From NCBI GenBank assembly GCA_029959615.1, contig JASCOD010000010.1, positions 114,696 to 178,695 of the forward strand: a DNA stretch of 64,000 nucleotides, given 5' to 3'. Every line of letters starts with the position of its first letter. Position 1 is the stretch's first letter. Origin of the DNA: Flavobacteriaceae bacterium PS02338 (GTDB lineage Bacteria; Bacteroidota; Bacteroidia; Sphingobacteriales; Sphingobacteriaceae). The notes beneath the pieces are model-generated. The model had not been told where the DNA came from and did not search any database. It saw nothing but the letters and a program-made list of their open reading frames with translations. The position numbers and the translations under genes were made by a program. Shown in pieces: positions 14,788 to 22,851 of the stretch.

Positions 14788-17172
14788 ATGTTTGTAATAA
14801 AAAGAGATGGCCGTAAAGAACCGGTAAAATTTGATAAGATTACAGCTCGTATTGAGAAGCTGTGCTATGGTTTTAATGCTGAATTAGTAGATCCTATTGA
14901 CGTTGCTAGAAAAGTAATTGAAGGATTGTACGATGGTGTAACTACATCAGAATTAGATAACTTAGCGGCAGAAACAGCAGCTTCTTTAACTACAAAACAT
15001 CCCGATTATGCTTTGTTGGCTTCACGTATTGCCGTGTCTAACTTGCATAAAAATACTTTGAAATCTTTTTCTAAAACAATGGAGTTGTTGTTTAACTACA
15101 TCGATCCAAAAACAGGAAAAGATTCTGCTCTGATTGCTGATGATGTTTGGAAAGTGATCCAAGATAATGCTGATGTTTTAGACAGCACTATTATTTACGA
15201 TAGGGATTTTGGTTTCGACTATTTCGGTTTCAAAACTTTAGAGAAATCATATCTATTGAAAGTTAATGGTATCATTGTAGAGCGTCCTCAGCATTTATTT
15301 ATGCGTGTTGCTGTTGGTATCCATAAAGAAGATATTGAAAGTGCAATTGCTACTTACAATTTGATGAGCGAGCGTTGGTTTACTCATGCAACACCTACGT
15401 TATTTAATGCAGCTACGCCAAAACCTCAAATGTCATCATGTTTTTTGTTAACGATGCAAGATGATAGCATTGAAGGTATTTATGATACTTTAAAACAAAC
15501 TGCAAAGATTTCTCAAAGCGCTGGTGGTATTGGCTTGAGCATCCACAATATCCGCGCTACGGGAGCTTATATTGGCGGTACTAACGGAACAAGTAATGGT
15601 ATTGTACCAATGTTACGTGTTTTCAACGATACGGCTCGTTACGTAGATCAAGGTGGTGGTAAACGTAAAGGTGCTTTTGCTATTTATTTGGAGCCTTGGC
15701 ATGCTGATGTTTTCGAATTCTTAGACTTGCGTAAAAACCACGGTAAAGAAGAAATGCGTGCTCGTGATTTGTTCTATGCACTTTGGATCAACGATTTGTT
15801 TATGCAACGTGTAGAAGAAAACGGCGATTGGAGTTTATTCTCGCCAGACGAAGCACCAGGTTTAGCAGACTGTCATAGCGAAGAGTTTAACAAGCTTTAC
15901 GTGAAATATGAGCAAGAAGGAAGAGCTCGTAAAGTGGTAAAGGCACAAGAGCTTTGGTTTGCTATTTTAGATTCTCAAATTGAAACTGGTACACCTTATT
16001 TGTTGTACAAAGATGCTGCTAACGCAAAATCAAATCAACAAAACTTAGGTACCATCAAGTCTTCAAACTTGTGTACGGAGATTATTGAGTATACTTCTAA
16101 AGATGAGGTGGCGGTTTGTAATTTGGCTTCATTGGCATTACCTCGTTTTGTCATCAACGGTGAGTTTGACCACCAAAAATTATATGATGTGACTTATCAA
16201 GCGGCATTAAACTTGAACAAGATCATCGATTACAACTACTATCCAGTAAAAGAAGCTGAAAACTCTAACCTACGTCACCGTCCAATTGGTTTAGGGGTAC
16301 AAGGTTTGGCTGATGCATTTATTTTGATGCGTTATCCATTCGAAAGTGATGCAGCTAAACAATTGAATAAAGATATTTTTGAAACGATCTATTTTGCTGC
16401 AATGACTGCATCTGCTGATTTGGCAGAGAAAAATGGTGCTTACAAAACTTTCAAAGGTTCTCCGCTATCAAAAGGTCAGTTCCAATTCGATTTATGGAAC
16501 GTAACTCCGGATAGTAACCGTTGGGATTGGGAAAGCTTGAGAAAACGTGTAGTGAAAAAAGGGGTTTACAACTCATTGTTAGTTGCGCCAATGCCTACGG
16601 CTTCGACTTCTCAAATTTTAGGTAACAACGAATGTTTTGAGCCTTATACTTCGAATATCTACACTCGTCGTGTATTGAGTGGGGAGTTTATTGTAGTAAA
16701 CAAACACTTGTTGAAAGATTTGGTAGCTTTAGGCTTGTGGAGCCCACAAATGAAAGATAGGATTATCTTGGCTAACGGATCGATCCAAGACATCGCTGAA
16801 ATTCCAGATTACATTAAAGAATTGTACAAAACAGTTTGGGAGATCAAGATGAAGAACATCATTGATATGTCGGCTGATAGAGGTGCATACATTTGCCAAT
16901 CTCAATCGTTGAACTTATTTATCAATGCTCCGAATACTTCGAAATTAACTTCAATGCACTTCTACGCTTGGAAAAAAGGTTTGAAAACGGGTATGTATTA
17001 CCTGCGTACGCAAGCTGCTTCGCAAGCGGTTAAGTTTACTGTTGAGAACCAAGGTGGTAAAGCAATTGAAGCTGTAATTCCTGCGGAAATGTCGCAATCA
17101 CAAGTTGCTGAGGAAATTGTAGACGGACCAGTTTGTTCGATGGAAGAGGGTTGCATTAGCTGTTCTGGATAA
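14788..17172 (+). CDS. nrdA: Ribonucleoside-diphosphate reductase, alpha (catalytic) subunit
   Basis: 794 residues, typical length. An N-terminal ATP-cone (residues 1-90, 'FVIKRDGRKEPVKFDKITARI') predicts allosteric control by ATP/dATP. Active-site residues are visible: redox pair Cys218 ('MSSCFLL') and Cys444 ('AVCNLASLALP'), and the Asn427-Cys429-Glu431 triad in 'NLCTE', where Cys429 is the thiyl-radical position. The tail ends 'EEGCISCSG', with the Cys789/Cys792 pair that re-reduces the active site. It is paired with nrdB upstream; the 137-base gap contains simple-sequence-like TCTCATATCTC repeats and no strong terminator. A hairpin terminator follows at 17267. Confidence 0.97.
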   Translation: MFVIKRDGRKEPVKFDKITARIEKLCYGFNAELVDPIDVARKVIEGLYDGVTTSELDNLAAETAASLTTKHPDYALLASRIAVSNLHKNTLKSFSKTMELLFNYIDPKTGKDSALIADDVWKVIQDNADVLDSTIIYDRDFGFDYFGFKTLEKSYLLKVNGIIVERPQHLFMRVAVGIHKEDIESAIATYNLMSERWFTHATPTLFNAATPKPQMSSCFLLTMQDDSIEGIYDTLKQTAKISQSAGGIGLSIHNIRATGAYIGGTNGTSNGIVPMLRVFNDTARYVDQGGGKRKGAFAIYLEPWHADVFEFLDLRKNHGKEEMRARDLFYALWINDLFMQRVEENGDWSLFSPDEAPGLADCHSEEFNKLYVKYEQEGRARKVVKAQELWFAILDSQIETGTPYLLYKDAANAKSNQQNLGTIKSSNLCTEIIEYTSKDEVAVCNLASLALPRFVINGEFDHQKLYDVTYQAALNLNKIIDYNYYPVKEAENSNLRHRPIGLGVQGLADAFILMRYPFESDAAKQLNKDIFETIYFAAMTASADLAEKNGAYKTFKGSPLSKGQFQFDLWNVTPDSNRWDWESLRKRVVKKGVYNSLLVAPMPTASTSQILGNNECFEPYTSNIYTRRVLSGEFIVVNKHLLKDLVALGLWSPQMKDRIILANGSIQDIAEIPDYIKELYKTVWEIKMKNIIDMSADRGAYICQSQSLNLFINAPNTSKLTSMHFYAWKKGLKTGMYYLRTQAASQAVKFTVENQGGKAIEAVIPAEMSQSQVAEEIVDGPVCSMEEGCISCSG

Positions 17173-17266
17173 TTGTTCAATAGTTCATCAGTAATTGGTT
17201 CATTAGTTTTAAAAATGTACCGACGACTAGTGAACGAGTGAACATTCATGATAAAGCAATAATTAT

Positions 17267-17302
17267 AAGGTTCTGGACATAAAGTTCAGAACTTTATTTT
17301 TT
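17267..17302 (+). terminator. Hairpin terminator after nrdA, copy A of a duplicated element
   Basis: AAGGTTCTG pairs with CAGAACTTT around a short A/T-rich loop, followed by a T-rich run. An almost identical hairpin lies at 17771-17806, after the next gene. Confidence 0.75.
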
Positions 17303-17312
17303 ATAAAATAAG

Positions 17313-17320
17313 TATATTTG
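17313..17320 (+). promoter_or_regulatory. TATATTTG -7 box immediately before the lipoprotein gene
   Basis: An exact TAnnTTTG box ends four bases before the ATG at 17325, so this gene would be transcribed as a leaderless or nearly leaderless message. The -33 position is weak. Confidence 0.5.
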
Positions 17321-17324
17321 TCAA

Positions 17325-17744
17325 ATGAAAAAACGTCTCACTTTTATCACAGCTCTCACTCTGGTTTGCACATTTATTTTTGGATGTAAAAAAGATAAAG
17401 AAGAACCAATAGGTATTCTCACCTCCAAAACATGGAAGCGTACTACTGTAGATAAAAATCCAAGTACAAATCCTTTGGGGTATTTTTTATATGCTCCGAT
17501 TATAGATTGTAATGGTGATGATATTTACAAATTCAGCCCTGACGGTACATATACTCTAGATCCTGGTGGTAATAGGTGTGGCGATGAAGAAATAAGAGTA
17601 GATAAATACGATGCCGTAAATAAAGAAATCTATATAAATGGCAATAAATTTCAGATATGTGAAATATCAAGAAATCAGATTAAATTTTTGGCGCCAATAG
17701 ACGGAAGGACGGGTTCATTATCTGCCATTTTCTTATTAGATTAA
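17325..17744 (+). CDS. Small lipocalin-like lipoprotein
   Basis: 139 residues. A lipoprotein signal peptide is clear (residues 1-20, lipobox IFGC, Cys21 followed by KKDKEE). The mature part starts 'GILTSKTWKRTTVDKNPSTN' and contains 'DIYKFSPDGTYTLDPGG', the pattern of the small lipocalin-like lipoproteins common in Bacteroidota; four further Cys residues may form disulfides. Specific function unknown. It lies between two near-identical hairpin terminators, so it is transcribed alone. Probably anchored in the outer membrane facing the periplasm. Confidence 0.8.
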   Translation: MKKRLTFITALTLVCTFIFGCKKDKEEPIGILTSKTWKRTTVDKNPSTNPLGYFLYAPIIDCNGDDIYKFSPDGTYTLDPGGNRCGDEEIRVDKYDAVNKEIYINGNKFQICEISRNQIKFLAPIDGRTGSLSAIFLLD

Positions 17745-17770
17745 AAAAGATAAAGAAGTAATCAAAAGGT

Positions 17771-17806
17771 AAGGTTCTGGACATAAAGTTCAGAACCTTA
17801 TTTTTT
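17771..17806 (+). terminator. Hairpin terminator after the lipoprotein gene, copy B of a duplicated element
   Basis: AAGGTTCTG pairs perfectly with CAGAACCTT, then TATTTTTTG. Same sequence as copy A at 17267 apart from one base in the right arm. Confidence 0.8.
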
Positions 17807-17902
17807 GTCCGTACTTTTGTTATTAGTTCAATAGTTCATTGGCCATTGGTTGATTAGTTTTTAATTGCCCATTCTAGATGAACTAATGAACACAATGAAC
17901 TA

Positions 17903-18124
17903 ATGAACAAATCATTCATCCATAGCAAACACGAAATCATTGCCTGCGAGCGATGCGGTACTGCTATTGAATGTAAGGCAAATGCTTATACTAAATGTCA
18001 ATGTAGTGTGGTCCAGTTAAGTATCAATGAAGTACAATATGTGAGTGAATTGTACGATGGTTGTTTGTGTGCCAAGTGTTTAATGGAACTGCAGCAAGAA
18101 TATCGAGATGAGATAGGGGTTTAA
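17903..18124 (+). CDS. Small cysteine-rich CWC-like protein
   Basis: 73 residues with nine Cys, arranged as 'CERCG...CKANAYTKCQCS' near the N-terminus and 'CLCAKCL' near the C-terminus. This matches the small Cys-rich CWC family of Bacteroidota and other bacteria, thought to bind metal, probably zinc. There is no signal peptide. The ATG sits in a GAACTAATGAAC simple repeat, so the first few residues (MNKSFIHSKH) are less certain than the core. It stands alone, in the gap before the convergent histidine kinase gene. Function unknown. Confidence 0.78.
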   Translation: MNKSFIHSKHEIIACERCGTAIECKANAYTKCQCSVVQLSINEVQYVSELYDGCLCAKCLMELQQEYRDEIGV

Positions 18125-18132
18125 CGAACTTT

Positions 18133-18250
18133 GTCATTCAGAGCGCTACCTGTACCGATTTATCGGTAGCGAAGACCGCGAAGCAGCTACGAAGTAAATC
18201 TATTTGAAATCTTATAAAATAGATGTCTCGTAACCTCGACATGACAGGGG
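18133..18250. repeat. REP-like inverted repeat (GTCAT...ATGAC) between convergent genes
   Basis: An imperfect palindromic unit starting GTCATTCAGAGCG and ending CTCGACATGACAGG. It contains nested inverted stretches, such as GCTACCTGTACCGAT/ATCGGTAGC. It belongs to the same family as 34038-34132 and 40173-40232. Confidence 0.65.
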
Positions 18251-18285
18251 GTTAAGTACTGATAGATTAATTGTAACGAGTACTT

Positions 18286-20058
18286 TTAAGGCAAATGTAT
18301 AGCTACTAACGTTCCTTTGCCTTCAGTTGAATCAATATCTACCGTGCCTTTCAGAAATTCAACTCTAGAATAAATGTTGCTCAATCCAATGCCATTTTTT
18401 AGGTTATTTTTGTTCTTATCGAAGCCTTTACCGTTGTCTTCGATCGTTACCGAAATTCCTTCTTCATCTTTGATGATTTGAATATCTAGTTTAGAAGCCT
18501 CGGCATGTTTAACTACATTGTTTACCGTTTCTTGTATCACACGATAAATTACGGTTTCAGTTTGTTCTTCTAGTCTTTCGTTTAATCCAACAGTTTCTAA
18601 GGTCACTTTTAACTTATCTTGATCCAATTTCCCAATAAATTCCTTTACCGCTGATGCCAGCCCAGACTTAATTAATGCATTTGGCATCATTTGATGAGAG
18701 ATAGATCGCATCTCGTCGTAGCTTTCGTTAACTAGAGCTAGCGCTTTTTCTGCTTGTAGGTTGGTCTCTTTTTGTAGGTTAAGCTTAGCGAAAAGGCCGT
18801 TGAGGTTCATTAGCGCAGCGGAGAGCATTTGCCCCACACCATCATGTAAGTCTCCTGCAATACGTCTACGTTCCCGTTCTTCCGCATCCAAAACTGCTTT
18901 GGAAGCAATATCTTGTTGTTTGATAATTTCTGCTTGCAGTATTGATTTAGCTTTCAGTTTTCTTCGGTTAAGTATAAAGTAAGTCAAAATAATTCCACCA
19001 ATAATAACTGTGATAGCAATGCCAAGTAGGAAATTTTTCTGTTTTATTTTTAACTGATTGATAGTGGACGATTGGCTAAGGATTTTAATTTGCTGCTGAT
19101 TTTTTTGGGTTTGATATTTTGTATTTAATTCAGCAATCTGCTTTGCTTTTGCGGTATTGTAGATGCTATCTCTTAATACATGATGTTTTTCTTTATACTC
19201 CAGGGCCTTAGCAAAATTGCCTTGTTCTTTATAAATGCCGGAAATGAAATTATCACAATGTGCCATTAAATCTAAAAAAGCAATTTGTGAAGCAGTTTGG
19301 TAGGCTTTCTTCGCATAAAATATAGCACTGTCATTTCTTTTTAGCGCTTTAGAAGTTTCGCCAATGTTGATGAGAGAAATCGATTGAGCAAATTTATCGT
19401 TAACTTCTATCCTTAATTGATACGCTTTATGTAAATAATCTAGCGCTAATAGGTGTTTACCTTGTTTATTTAATATTCCAGCAACGCTTTCGTATGCATA
19501 GGAAGTGCCTATCTTGTTTTTTAGTTCTATGTTGATTTGGAGCCCTTTTTTGTAGTAGTAAACAGCGGAGTCGTTTAGGTTTCTGAGCTCGAAAGCATAT
19601 CCCAATCGGTTGAAACCATCTCCTATAAGTGTTTTATCTTTTAATGAATTAGCTTGGAAAAGACCTTTCCTGATGTAATTCATGGAAGTGTCCTGGTCTA
19701 TTTGTCGATACAGCTCGGAAGCATCAAATAGTGCTCTAATGTATTCTGCAGACACGGATTGTGTTTCGCCTATTTTGATAGCTTCTATCAGGTTTTCTGC
19801 AGCTTTTTTGTAATTGGATTGTTTGTAGGCTTGATGTCCAATTAATCGTTTAAAAGTAAGTAGGCTCTGTTTTTTGTTTAATTTATTTGCTAATTCTATC
19901 CCCTTTTTGGCATAGTTTTCTAAAGAATCTAGATTTTTTTCGGCAGCTGTTTTTGCCTGTTGCTCTAATCGTAATAGTTGTTTCTGTTCTTCTTTCTGAG
20001 CGTTTGCCTTAACGTAGATAAGGAGAAATAAAAGGACAGTGAAATATCTAGCTTTCAT
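18286..20058 (-). CDS. TPR-containing sensor histidine kinase, NarL-partner (HisKA_3) type, paralog A
   Basis: 590 residues. A signal peptide (1-20) leads to a periplasmic region of several tetratricopeptide repeats (about 30-300, e.g. 'NDSAVYYYKKGLQINIELKNKIG', 'GKHLLALDYLHKAYQLR'). A single membrane helix (about 343-362, 'FLLGIAITVIIGGIILTYFIL') follows, then a coiled linker. The HisKA_3 box has the phospho-accepting His405 in 'RRRIAGDLHDGVGQMLSAALMNL'. The C-terminal HATPase has 'VNNVVKHAEASKLDI', 'EDNGKGFD' and 'GIGLSNIYSRV'. Its start lies two bases after the stop of the upstream paralog, so the two are cotranscribed. The cognate regulator is most likely the divergent response regulator at 22156. 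The signal sensed is unknown. Confidence 0.93.
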   Translation of the reverse strand: MKARYFTVLLFLLIYVKANAQKEEQKQLLRLEQQAKTAAEKNLDSLENYAKKGIELANKLNKKQSLLTFKRLIGHQAYKQSNYKKAAENLIEAIKIGETQSVSAEYIRALFDASELYRQIDQDTSMNYIRKGLFQANSLKDKTLIGDGFNRLGYAFELRNLNDSAVYYYKKGLQINIELKNKIGTSYAYESVAGILNKQGKHLLALDYLHKAYQLRIEVNDKFAQSISLINIGETSKALKRNDSAIFYAKKAYQTASQIAFLDLMAHCDNFISGIYKEQGNFAKALEYKEKHHVLRDSIYNTAKAKQIAELNTKYQTQKNQQQIKILSQSSTINQLKIKQKNFLLGIAITVIIGGIILTYFILNRRKLKAKSILQAEIIKQQDIASKAVLDAEERERRRIAGDLHDGVGQMLSAALMNLNGLFAKLNLQKETNLQAEKALALVNESYDEMRSISHQMMPNALIKSGLASAVKEFIGKLDQDKLKVTLETVGLNERLEEQTETVIYRVIQETVNNVVKHAEASKLDIQIIKDEEGISVTIEDNGKGFDKNKNNLKNGIGLSNIYSRVEFLKGTVDIDSTEGKGTLVAIHLP

Positions 20059-20059
20059 A

Positions 20060-22018
20060 TTAATTAGGGATATGTATGGCTACTAAGGTTCCTCTACCAG
20101 GTTTAGAATCGAAGTCTATGGTGCCTTTAAGAAAAGCGATACGCGACATCATACTTTTTAGTCCAACACCTGCATTGTCATTTATAGAATTAGTATTAAA
20201 GCCTTTGCCATTATCTTCAATGGTAATGGCCACGCCATCTTCATCTTTTAAAAATTGGATATCTAATTTGGTGGCCTGAGCATGTTTGATTACATTGTTA
20301 ACAGTTTCTTGAATAACTCGATAAAGTACGGATTCTACCTGTTGATTTAGTCTTTCTCTCAAACCAATGATCTCTAGACTTACCTTGATTTTATCTTTGT
20401 CTATCTTACTTACGAATTCTTTTACGGCAGAGGTTAATCCAGCTTTTAGGAGCGCATTTGGCATCATTTGATGGGAGATAGAGCGCATCTCGTCGTAGCT
20501 TTCGTTAATCAATTTGAGTACGTTTTTTGCTTTCTCTTTTTCTTCCTCGCTCTGGTACTGTAATTTTTCCGCTAATCCGTTCATATTCATAAGAGCAGTG
20601 GAAAGCAGTTGGCCTACGCCATCGTGTAATTCAGTAGCAATTCGGCCACGTTCATTCTCTTCGGCACCTAGAACTGCTTTAGTGGTTTGCTCTTGTTGTT
20701 TGTTGATTTCGGCCTGTAGACGGGCTTCCTCTTTTATCTTTCGTCTGCTGTAGATAAGGTAAGCTGACAAAGTGCCTGCCAAGATTATAAAAGCAGCAAT
20801 GCTTAACCATAAGTTTTTTTGCTTGATCTTAAGTTTTTGTATGGTCGTTTGTTGGTGCAAAGATTGTATTTGTTGTTCTTTCTTTTCCGTTTGATAGCGT
20901 ACCTGATAATCAGAAATCAATGTTGTTTTATCTTTCTGAAACAATGAATCCTTAATTTTTGTAGCTGCCAGATGAAGTTCATAAGCTTCCTTGAACTTTC
21001 CTTGTCGTTCTGAGATACTCGCCAATACTTCTTTTGCATCCATCACTTCTTTACTGGCACCTATGGCTTCGGCGGTATTGACGGCCTTAGTAGCATTGAG
21101 GGTGGCTTCGTTAAGTCTGTTGAGTTTTAGCATTAGCTTGGCTAAATGGATATTTGCAAAGGCAAGTTCTTTGCGATTATTGTACTTGGTGTTTAAATCA
21201 ACAGAAATAGTTAAAAAATCGAGTGCTTTTTTTGTTTGTCCCAAAGCTGCATAACCTATGCCAGCATTGGTATAAGTAGTGGGCAAAAACTGTTGAATGT
21301 TTAACGCTTTGAAGGTTTGTTGTGCTTTTAAAGAATAGTAAATACAGCTATCATATTGCTTGGTGTAGTAATACACTGAACCCAAGTTCGCTTCTGTAAA
21401 AGCAACTTCTCTTGGTTGATTCAGTTTTGTATAAATGGCATTTGCTTCCTGGTAGTACTTTACCACATTTTTGTAGTCTTTATGGGCTTTAAACAAAATA
21501 CCTAGATTGGTACTTACCATGGCAATACCTTCAATATGTTTTTTCTTTTTGTAGGTGCTATAGGCTTGGTTATAATACTTTAGGGATAAGGAAAAATTTC
21601 CCAATTCATCGTATGCAATTCCGATATTATTTAAGGTGTTTGCCGTTTTTAAATCGTCGTTAAGCTGAAGCCTAATTTTTAGTGCTTCTAGATTATAGCT
21701 CAACGATTTTTTGTAGTCTCCTTGCGCCTCGTAAGTTACCGCAAGATTATGTAGCGCTTCTACCTCAAATTTCTTTTCTTTTTTTTCTCGAGCGAGCTTT
21801 AATGCTTGATAGCCATATATCCTTGCAGAATCTGGGTGATGGTAACGATATTCCCAACAGAGTTCGATGAGTAATGCCGTGGCATTCTCTTGGTTTTTGG
21901 AATTTAATTCTTGTTTTAAACTATCTATTCTTGATTGTGCAAAAGTGCCAAGCATATTGAAGCAAAGAAAGAAGAGTAGAAAGCTGGATCTAATTGATAG
22001 CGATTTTATTGATGGCAT
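20060..22018 (-). CDS. TPR-containing sensor histidine kinase, NarL-partner (HisKA_3) type, paralog B
   Basis: 652 residues, the upstream member of the kinase pair. N-terminal signal or anchor segment (about 10-27), then seven or so TPR-like repeats (about 45-370, e.g. 'GDYKKSLSYNLEALKIRLQL', 'GNFSLSLKYYNQAYSTY'). A membrane helix (about 403-420) is followed by the HisKA_3 box 'ENERGRIATELHDGVGQLLSTALMNM' with His465. The HATPase has 'VNNVIKHAQATKLDI', 'EDNGKGFN' and 'GVGLKSMMSRI'. The kinase half is closely similar to paralog A, while the TPR sensor halves are more divergent and of different length. Both kinases probably converge on the same response regulator. Confidence 0.93.
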   Translation of the reverse strand: MPSIKSLSIRSSFLLFFLCFNMLGTFAQSRIDSLKQELNSKNQENATALLIELCWEYRYHHPDSARIYGYQALKLAREKKEKKFEVEALHNLAVTYEAQGDYKKSLSYNLEALKIRLQLNDDLKTANTLNNIGIAYDELGNFSLSLKYYNQAYSTYKKKKHIEGIAMVSTNLGILFKAHKDYKNVVKYYQEANAIYTKLNQPREVAFTEANLGSVYYYTKQYDSCIYYSLKAQQTFKALNIQQFLPTTYTNAGIGYAALGQTKKALDFLTISVDLNTKYNNRKELAFANIHLAKLMLKLNRLNEATLNATKAVNTAEAIGASKEVMDAKEVLASISERQGKFKEAYELHLAATKIKDSLFQKDKTTLISDYQVRYQTEKKEQQIQSLHQQTTIQKLKIKQKNLWLSIAAFIILAGTLSAYLIYSRRKIKEEARLQAEINKQQEQTTKAVLGAEENERGRIATELHDGVGQLLSTALMNMNGLAEKLQYQSEEEKEKAKNVLKLINESYDEMRSISHQMMPNALLKAGLTSAVKEFVSKIDKDKIKVSLEIIGLRERLNQQVESVLYRVIQETVNNVIKHAQATKLDIQFLKDEDGVAITIEDNGKGFNTNSINDNAGVGLKSMMSRIAFLKGTIDFDSKPGRGTLVAIHIPN

Positions 22019-22155
22019 ATATTCAAATGGTTAGCCTAATTTATGCATAATACAATTGAAATTTATAAGTGTTAATACTGATATTGATGAATTGAAATAA
22101 AAAATTTTTCCGAATAAATAATATCATTACATTTAAGCACAAATACACTGAATTA

Positions 22156-22776
22156 ATGAAGCTTCTACTTGTTGATGATCACGCTATTGTAACTGATGGT
22201 TTGCAAATGCTACTGCAAAATGAAGAGGGTTTTTCCATTGTAGAGAAACTCACTTCGGGCAATTTTGCATTGGCTTACCTAAAACAAAATAATGTCGACA
22301 TCATGATCACCGATTACTCCATGCCTGATATGGATGGATTAACGTTAGTGAAGCAAGCAAAGGCGTTACGTCCGGATCTTAAAATAGTTGTCTTAAGTAT
22401 GCATGATGAAGCTACAATGATTAAGGATATGTTGAGTGCCGGAGTAGACGGTTATGTGCTTAAAAAGTATGCCCAGCAAGAATTAATTAACGCAGTACAT
22501 GCAGTGGGAAATGGTCGTCAGTTTTGGAGTGCCGAAGTAAATAAGGCTTTGTTGACTGCTTTGCAACCATCAGAAATGAATGAAAATCAAGTTACTGAGC
22601 GGGAACTAGAAGTATTGAGATTGCTCGCCCAAGAACTTACGAGCAAGCAAATTGCAGAAAAACTTTTCATCAGCGAACGTACAGTAGAAACGCACCGTAA
22701 AAACTTAATGAGAAAAACAGGTGCTAATAACGCTATTGGTCTAGTGCGATATGCCTACACGCACAAGTTGCTTTAA
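22156..22776 (+). CDS. LuxR/NarL-family response regulator
   Basis: 206 residues. The receiver domain (1-120) has the acidic pair Asp7-Asp8 ('LLVDDHAIV'), phospho-acceptor Asp53 ('IMITDYSMPDMDG'), the Thr/Ser position in 'VVLSMHDE' and Lys in 'YVLKKYAQQ'. A C-terminal GerE/LuxR HTH (about 143-203) has 'VTERELEVLRLLAQELTSKQIAEKLFISERTVETHRKNLMRKTGA'. It is transcribed divergently from the two histidine kinases over a 137-base region, the usual arrangement for a partner. A TACATTTA box at 22128-22135 is a near-consensus -7 element. Confidence 0.95.
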   Translation: MKLLLVDDHAIVTDGLQMLLQNEEGFSIVEKLTSGNFALAYLKQNNVDIMITDYSMPDMDGLTLVKQAKALRPDLKIVVLSMHDEATMIKDMLSAGVDGYVLKKYAQQELINAVHAVGNGRQFWSAEVNKALLTALQPSEMNENQVTERELEVLRLLAQELTSKQIAEKLFISERTVETHRKNLMRKTGANNAIGLVRYAYTHKLL

Positions 22777-22851
22777 CGCATTGATTGCATGCTCTATTTG
22801 TTGATAAATTTATAGTGTAGACGCTAAGCGCCAATACTTGTGACTTGATTC

